A stretch of 64,000 bases of DNA from Kalmanozyma brasiliensis GHG001. Its lineage: Eukaryota > Basidiomycota > Ustilaginomycetes > Ustilaginales. This document shows positions 58,647 through 64,000 of the stretch, in pieces. The notes below the pieces were generated by a model, which had not been told where the DNA came from, did not search any database, and worked only from the letters and a program-made list of their open reading frames with translations. A program made the position numbers and the translations under genes. The stretch covers positions 188,401 through 252,400 of the forward strand of contig NW_015961981.1 in the NCBI RefSeq assembly GCF_000497045.1, given 5' to 3'. Within the stretch, counting starts at the first letter, position 1. Each line of letters opens with the position of its first letter.

Positions 58647-60188
58647 TTACACGGCCCTAGGCTGTGCGGCCTCGATGTCCTTCTCGCTGCTGGCGGGCGA
58701 GAACTTGACGTCCTGCGAGACGTGGTGGACCTCGGCGCCCTCCTCTGGCCTGACAAAGTCGTGGAGCAGAGGCATGAAGAGCACCTCCTCGCCGATCTGG
58801 GCGAGGTCGATTCCCAGCGCCTCGTCCTCCTCGGTGGCGCGGAAGTGGCAGCCAGGGATGCGGTCGATGGCGAACAGCAGGATGAGGGTGACGACGAACG
58901 ACCAGCCGAAGCCCGACGCCGAGTCGGCAGCCTGGTAACCGAGCTGGATCCAGTTCTTGTTGATCCATCCACCGGGGATGGGAGCGGAACCGTCGAACGA
59001 GGCAACGCGCCAGTCGGCGAAGATGCCCGTGAGCAGGTTGCCAACGATACCACCCACACCGTGAGCGGCAAAGATGTCCAATGCATCGTCGTAGCCAAGG
59101 AGGTTCTTGAGACCAGTAGCAAAGTTGCATGCGGTGCCGCCGAGGACACCGAAGGCGACAGCAGCAGGGGTGCCGACATAACCAGAAGCAGGGGTGATAG
59201 CGACAAGACCCGAGATGGCACCAGAGCAGAAACCGACGGCGGACCACTTGCGCTCCAGCCTCCAGTCCCAGAACATCCACGTCAGACCACCGACAGCAGT
59301 AGCCACCTGGGTCACCATCATGGCCTGCACAGCGCGAAGGTTGGAGCCGAGAGCGGAACCACCGTTGAAGCCGAACCAACCGAACCAGAGGAAGACGGTG
59401 CCGAGGATGACGTACGCGACGTTGTGGGGGCGGTAGGCGAGCTGCTCAGTGCCGTAGCCCTTGCGCTTGCCGAGGAAGATCGAGATGGCCAGCGCAGCGG
59501 TACCGGACGAGATGTGGACGGGGGTACCACCGGCAAAGTCGAGACCACCCATGACGTTGGCCCAGCCCTTGCCGACGTTCCAGGTCCAGTAGGCGATGGG
59601 GTTGTACACGATGGTGGACCAGCAGAAGGCGAAGATCAGGACGGGGCCCAGACGCGCGCGGTCGGCAAAGGCACCGCAGGCGATCACGGGCGTGATGGCG
59701 GCAAACATCATTTGGTAGATGCAGAAGAGAAGCTGCGGGAGAGACGTGCCGCCGGTCGAAGGGCCAATGTCGACGTTCATCAGGCCAAAGTTGTCGAGGT
59801 TCTGTAGGCGTAGCCATCGGAAGGGGGATGAAGAAGATCAGCATTCGTTCGATTTGGTAGCGCGAAAGACCACGTCGTGTCGGCTACTTACACCGATGAA
59901 AGCGTTGCTCGAAGTGGTGGAGAAAGCGAGCGAGAAGCCCCAGAAGAACCATTCGAAAGTGACAACCGACATGACGGTCATGGACATCCAGATCATCGAC
60001 AGGGCCGACTTCTTCCTGAGCAGACCGGCGTAGAAGAAGCCGAGACCGGGGATCATGATGAAGACGAGCGCCGTGGCGACAATGATCCAGGCGAGGGTGC
60101 CGGCATTGTAGATGAGCTCGGTCTCGACGCCCTCGACGTCGTAGTAGGTGAGCAGGTCACCGTTGGGGGTGGAAGTGACGTTGACCAT
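58647..60188 (-). CDS. MEP2: ammonium transporter, Mep2/Ump2 type
   Basis: Two exons, 59892-60188 and 58647-59801, flank a 90-nt intron (59802-59891; donor GTAAGT, acceptor CCTACAG), giving 483 aa and about 11 transmembrane helices. The Amt signature DFAGGTPVHISSGTAALAIS is present. Both pore His residues are there: the first in PVHISSG (Mep2-type; Mep1/3 carry Glu) and the second in AAHGVGGIVGN. The phenylalanine gate region FEWFFWGFSL is in exon 1. The extracellular N-terminus contains NVTST, a possible glycosylation site. High-affinity Mep2-type permeases also signal low nitrogen and are needed for filamentation in smuts and yeasts (Ump2, Mep2). The start is ATG 60188; a longer frame begins with GTG. 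The upstream region has a TATA-like box and a distal GATA cluster. Confidence 0.93.
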
Positions 60189-60385
60189 TTTGGCTCGATT
60201 CACAGCGCGTGCAGATCGAGAAAGGGAGGAGGGAAGAGACTGTAGGGAAGGTGTGAGAAAGGGAGGTAGCCGGCAAGTTGCTTTGACGCGGGAGGTCTTG
60301 CTGAGCGACTTGATACCGTCCTAGGGTATAAGGGGTGATTGCTTCGTGGAAGAGAGTAGAGAGGTGGGTGACGGGGGAGAGCTTG

Positions 60386-60393
60386 TTTATATA
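60386..60393 (-). promoter_or_regulatory. TATA-like box of the ammonium transporter
   Basis: The minus strand reads GGTATATAAACAAGC, about 200 bp upstream of the ATG at 60188. A canonical TATATAAA suggests strongly regulated rather than constitutive transcription (inference). Confidence 0.55.
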
Positions 60394-61569
60394 CCTTGCA
60401 TACGGTAAGGCCTGCTTGGGATTGGGCACAACGGCAAATGAAGCGGACGAATCCGACAACGTTCGCGCGCCCCTGCGCAGTCAGACTCTCTGACTCACAA
60501 GACCACCGTCCACCAACGTGGGGGGAGCAAGAGCGGAAAAGACATGCAGGGCAGCAATCTGGTGCAATCAGCGGGGAGTGAAAATGAGGCTTGCAGCGCG
60601 CAAGGAACGGCAACAAACGGCAGGCTGGACAGACATCGGTGAAAGACGAACGGACAAAAGGACGGACATGGGGGCAATGTGTGGTACCGGCAAGCAGTAG
60701 AGAAGCAAGGGAAGGAAAGGGTCAAAGTTTCCCACTCCGGCGTGACGCTTTCATGCTAGCCATGCACGATAATCTGCCGTTGAACGATAGGAACAGAACG
60801 GGAAGTCGCGGATCTGCCTCCCCACACGAAGACCTACTCGAGACCTGATTCGGTTCTGGTGTTGATATCGCTGCCAAGACGGAGTGTAACACCATCTCAA
60901 AGAAGCGGACCCGCAAGAGGGATGCTGATTCCGGAGAGCCAAGATCCTTGATGAAGGGAAGGATCACCTAGGCGAGGGCCAAGCACGGTCGGTAGAGGAA
61001 GTTCAAGCGATCAATGTACCATGCCCCACGAAGCAATCGATTCGTCTCCGCCACGGCTGGTTCGCCTAGATGGGAAGAGAATCGCTTAAGGGAGCCGATC
61101 AAGGGTCGCGCGCATGTGGATCATTGCACAAGAGCAAGGCTTGCGAGCAACAGGGGACATGCGCAGCAGAGCGTTGCTGAATAGCTCGGCAAGGCGAGAT
61201 TTCGTTATCTCTAGCTCCGTTCCGCCGTTCCTGATTTCGTGCAGCGCTCTGTTGCTTGAGATGCTTCTCCTTGCCGTTTCGCTGCTGCACAGCTCGAGCC
61301 TTCGATCTTTGTTCGGCAACTCTCAGATGGACTTCTCCCTGAAATGCTCGTTTCGACCTCGACCCTCGCAAGCTGGGCGTGCAGACACACTCCAGCGGTT
61401 GGACGCAATCAATCCATTTCTACGAAATCACCATCGCAATCACTACAACGTTGTCCTCCTACTCAATCATCAACATCCAGCGTGAAAGACAGACCGAACA
61501 AAGTCTAAGAACGTCTTGGCGCACACACAAGCAACTTGGCAAATGGCGAGGCGAGGTGGTGGGGAGGCG

Positions 61570-61758
61570 CTTATCAACAGAGGCGTTGTTGTTCCTGATT
61601 CAGGGTCATGATAAGGGAAGGGGGGCTTCAACAGCGTGGGGACCATTGGAATGGAAAGATAAGGAAATGCGCACAACTGGACTGCAGAGCGCGGCGCTCA
61701 CCTAAATCTTGCCTCGAGCTCAGGCTCGACCCGGCGGCCGCGTGCTCGAAAAGATAAG
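61570..61758. promoter_or_regulatory. cluster of four GATAAG sites (GATA-factor binding)
   Basis: CTTATC at 61570-61575 and GATAAG at 61610-61615, 61658-61663 and 61753-61758. Fungal nitrogen-regulatory GATA factors (AreA/Nit2 type) bind paired GATAAG sites. Four within 190 bp is well above chance, and the cluster lies about 1.4-1.6 kb upstream of the ammonium transporter. Confidence 0.5.
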
Positions 61759-62366
61759 GCGACCTCAATTCAGTCTCCGCCAACACGCCGTCTTTGGACC
61801 AACTTCTCGACAGTCCGATATATAAGCAAGCCTCGTTCCTGTTGGCGGTCTTGTTTGCCTGTATCGCAGAGCTTTTCATGTTGTCAGAAAGGCGATCTTG
61901 ACGTTAGAATGAGTGGTACCGTAGACTAAGTTGAGCTCGAATTGAGGACCACGGCGACACAGGGTGGGCAAGCAAAGCCGCAAGCAACGTGGGAGAGGGT
62001 CTCTGCTCGAAGCGAGCAGCTAACAGATTGTATCTGGAACCAATCAGAAGCCGTCTTTTCACTGGACCTGGCTGGAAATATCTCCAGGCCATGACGGTTT
62101 GAGTCTAACAATGGAAGCTGTAAATGATCGGGCCGGATTTCGTCGATCGGTCTAGATCTTCCTTTCTTGCGACGTTGCTTTCACCTCGTCATCTCAAAGC
62201 CTCATCAGACGCTGAAACTCGTACAATGCAGGTCCGCAATGGAGTCAACCGTCCTCGAAGCCGAGCTGGGTCGCGTCATTCTCAAGCGATGCCTTTTCCC
62301 AAAGCACCAATGAAGTAGAGCGGAGTAAAGCTTGCGTATGTGTTGCGATGGATGTGGGATCATCAG

Positions 62367-63098
62367 CTACAACCACTCCTTGGGGAAGTCCTTCAGGCTA
62401 GGCCTGTCCGTCCTCAAATAATGCCTCTTCTTGTCCTGCCTGATCAGCGCCGACCTCAAATCCAACGGCAGCTCGTCCACCTCCTTTGTCCTGACATTGG
62501 CCTCCTTCACCAGCGCATCCAGGGTATCCGAGCACCACTTCATGTTCTGCCTCTCGTTGGGGAACAGCTCGCAAGAGATCTTGATCTCCCCCTTATCCCC
62601 TTCGCCCTGCAGGCTCTTTGGTTGGAACCTGGTCCCCGCGAGCAGCAGCAGCTTGTGCTTCGACTTGGCGTCCTTCACCGCACCGGCTTTGACCAGTTCA
62701 TCGACGTCGACGTTGAGCACCACCTTGCGCGACGCTGGGTGGTTCTCCCCCTGATAGTGTTGGAAGCGAAACTGCAGATACTGCGATGGCTTGGGTGGGG
62801 TGTAGGATTGACGGAAGGCGGACAGCTTGGGAATCTCGAATTCGACCGTGCGCATTAGTTGCAGCACCTCGCGCTTGCGTTGAAGGATGGCGTGACCGAG
62901 CGTGGGGACGTCGTCGTAGTTGAACTTGCCCATCTTGCGCAGCGCCATTGGGTCGGCCATGTTGCGCTGCTTGCGCGGCTTTGCGGAGGCTGAGGCGGAG
63001 ACCGAGAAGGCTCGAACGGCCGAGGATGAGGAAGAGGCAACGGCGCTGGTGCCGGTTGCTGACCGCAAGGACGATCCGAAGTTGGTCGCGAAAGACAT
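62367..63098 (-). CDS. RSM24: mitochondrial small-subunit ribosomal protein mS35
   Basis: A 243-aa protein of the MRP-S28/mS35 (Rsm24) family. The N-terminus is a presequence (MSFATNFGSSLRSATGTSAV, then VRAFSVSASASAKPRKQR), Ser/Ala-rich with Arg and no acids. The conserved body includes MALRKMGKFNYDDVPTLGHA, EIPKLSAFRQSYTPP, YLQFRFQHYQGENHPASRKV and LNVDVDEL, then KHKLLLLAGTRFQP and ISCELFPNERQNMKWCSDTL, matching the family order. It belongs to the mitoribosome small subunit, as does RSM10 elsewhere in this window. The ATG at 63098 directly precedes the presequence. The upstream neighbour at 63393 is divergent, 294 bp away. Confidence 0.9.
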   Translation of the reverse strand: MSFATNFGSSLRSATGTSAVASSSSSAVRAFSVSASASAKPRKQRNMADPMALRKMGKFNYDDVPTLGHAILQRKREVLQLMRTVEFEIPKLSAFRQSYTPPKPSQYLQFRFQHYQGENHPASRKVVLNVDVDELVKAGAVKDAKSKHKLLLLAGTRFQPKSLQGEGDKGEIKISCELFPNERQNMKWCSDTLDALVKEANVRTKEVDELPLDLRSALIRQDKKRHYLRTDRPSLKDFPKEWL

Positions 63099-63392
63099 GG
63101 TGACGCGGGACGACGGAAGCTATGAGAAATGGTGCTGTCCGGAGCGTACGAACGCAACGAGATCCTTCGAGATTGTTTTGCTGTGGTGAGTATGGTGTCG
63201 ATGAAGGATGATGATGATGAGCAAAAAGGATCGAGATGCGCAAATCGAGATTTAGGAAGAAAGTTGGCCGTCACGTGCAAGTCTCTTCCGTAGTCTAACA
63301 CCCTTGTGAATTGTTTTCGCTGCTCCGCGGATCAACTTCTGAGAAGAAAGCAACGAAGGACCCTGCTTCTATTCGACCATCTCGATCCAGCC

Positions 63393-64000
63393 ATGCAGGC
63401 GACACCTGTGCTCTCCGCCTCGGAGGCTGCGCCTGGCGCGACGCTCACCGGATCCACATTGCTTCAACATGACACACAAGCAGCGGCAGGCTCGTCGAAC
63501 CCAGCCATAGGCGAGACCAGCAGCAATGTTCAAGAGCAATACCTCCTAGTCCTCTCCGGTCTCATCGGCAGCGGCAAGTCCACCTTCGCACGCGCGCTAT
63601 GCGAGCACTTTCCCAGCTGGCGACGTTGCAATCAAGACGAGCTAGGCGATCGTCACGCGGTCGTCTATGCTGCTCGCACGGCTCTCTTGGCTGGTCACAA
63701 CGTCATCATCGACCGAACCAACATCGACGCAAAGCAACGCAGGACCTGGCTCGAATTGGCGCGAGAGCTCAGCACAACATCCTCTGCGGACTTCAATCCC
63801 ACAAGCGGAGAGCCGAACGATGGAGCAAGGAAGATCATCACCATCTCTCTGACGCTCACCATCTCCACTGGCGCCGCAGAGGAGCGGTTGCGCGTACGAT
63901 TGGACCACGAGACCATCAAGACTCCCGAAGACGCTCTGGGGATTCTGCCGCACTTCTTGAGATCATATCAGAAGGCGAGCACGGACGAAGGCTTTCATTA
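63393..64000 (+). CDS. P-loop kinase resembling polynucleotide kinase (AAA_33), 3' end outside window
   Basis: An open frame of more than 200 codons from ATG 63393 to the window edge. After a variable 50-residue start comes a kinase core: Walker A LSGLIGSGKSTFARALCEHF (about 54-73), RCNQDELGDR, VVYAARTALLAGHNVIIDRT with NIDAKQRRTWLELAREL (the PNKP-like substrate/Walker B region), and TISTGAAEERLRVRLDH (lid). This resembles the kinase domain of PNKP and related AAA_33 proteins that phosphorylate 5'-OH nucleic acids or small molecules. Domains beyond the edge would decide the function, so the substrate remains open. Confidence 0.75.
   Translation, partial: MQATPVLSASEAAPGATLTGSTLLQHDTQAAAGSSNPAIGETSSNVQEQYLLVLSGLIGSGKSTFARALCEHFPSWRRCNQDELGDRHAVVYAARTALLAGHNVIIDRTNIDAKQRRTWLELARELSTTSSADFNPTSGEPNDGARKIITISLTLTISTGAAEERLRVRLDHETIKTPEDALGILPHFLRSYQKASTDEGFH

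Larger units (their letters stand above)
60189..62366. promoter_or_regulatory. 2.2-kb upstream region of the ammonium transporter
   Basis: There is no supportable gene on either strand. All of it lies 5' of the ammonium transporter and 3' of the mS35 gene, so it is presumably a long regulatory region. The two elements I can support are listed separately (a TATA-like box and a GATA cluster). Confidence 0.55.

Noticed and set aside
58572..59807. 411-codon plus-strand frame
   Set aside because: It is antisense to the ammonium transporter exon 2; Asp/Glu/Gly-rich with no motif.
1..64000. tRNA genes, CRISPR arrays, transposon terminal repeats
   Set aside because: No B-box-like tRNA core, no regularly spaced repeats and no transposase or reverse transcriptase motifs were found by reading; a tRNAscan or repeat search was not possible here.

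Overview
The window is eukaryotic nuclear DNA from a compact, GC-rich fungal genome, most likely a smut fungus (Ustilaginomycotina, Ustilaginaceae; Ustilago, Sporisorium, Pseudozyma or Moesziomyces). The evidence is few and short introns (82-109 nt where I can define them), roughly 1 gene per 2.7 kb on both strands, long Ser/Thr/Pro-rich disordered tails, a Mep2/Ump2-type ammonium permease, and the overall protein repertoire. No bacterial operon logic, CRISPR, tRNA, rRNA or transposon was seen. A 30-N scaffold gap next to a poly-A run lies at 20380-20432.

Layout. 1-6.1 kb: DENND11-like protein (cut by the window edge), the mitochondrial carnitine carrier, and a COX16-ERV1 fusion, all on the minus strand. 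6.4-9.4 kb (plus): a cytosolic-type phospholipase A2 with an AcpS-type phosphopantetheinyl transferase embedded inside the lipase fold. 9.4-16.3 kb (minus): an unrecognised protein, an eIF4A-derived DEAD-box pseudohelicase, and SEC22. 17-19.6 kb (plus): WHI2-like and mitochondrial uS10. 19.6-21.1 kb: gap region. 21.1-26.1 kb (plus): a very large Byr4/Bfa1-like protein. 26.1-29.6 kb: the longest gene-free stretch, upstream of an orphan disordered protein. 31.3-45.2 kb (all minus): RpiB-family isomerase, Msb1/Mug8-domain protein, ERG25, a BRD7/9-like bromodomain protein and PRP46. 45.8-51.5 kb: TFIIS, then a divergent pair of paralogous F-box-like proteins, one ending in a PCNA-binding (PIP) motif. 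51.6-58.5 kb: TAD1, FMP30/NAPE-PLD-like, AYR1-like and an HST2/SIRT2-like sirtuin. 58.6-64 kb: ammonium transporter with a 2.2 kb upstream region carrying a GATA cluster, mitochondrial mS35, and the 5' part of a PNK-like kinase.

Most genes are independent housekeeping units. A mitochondrial theme recurs (CRC1, COX16-ERV1, the AcpS domain, uS10m, mS35, FMP30). The most notable arrangement is at 4.9-9.4 kb, where two multi-domain fusion genes with mitochondrial functions sit head to head over about 350 bp. The cPLA2-AcpS insertion fusion is the best candidate for an undescribed system, followed by COX16-ERV1, the pseudohelicase and the PIP-box F-box-like protein. All assignments come from reading the sequence and recalling family motifs; no database search was run.
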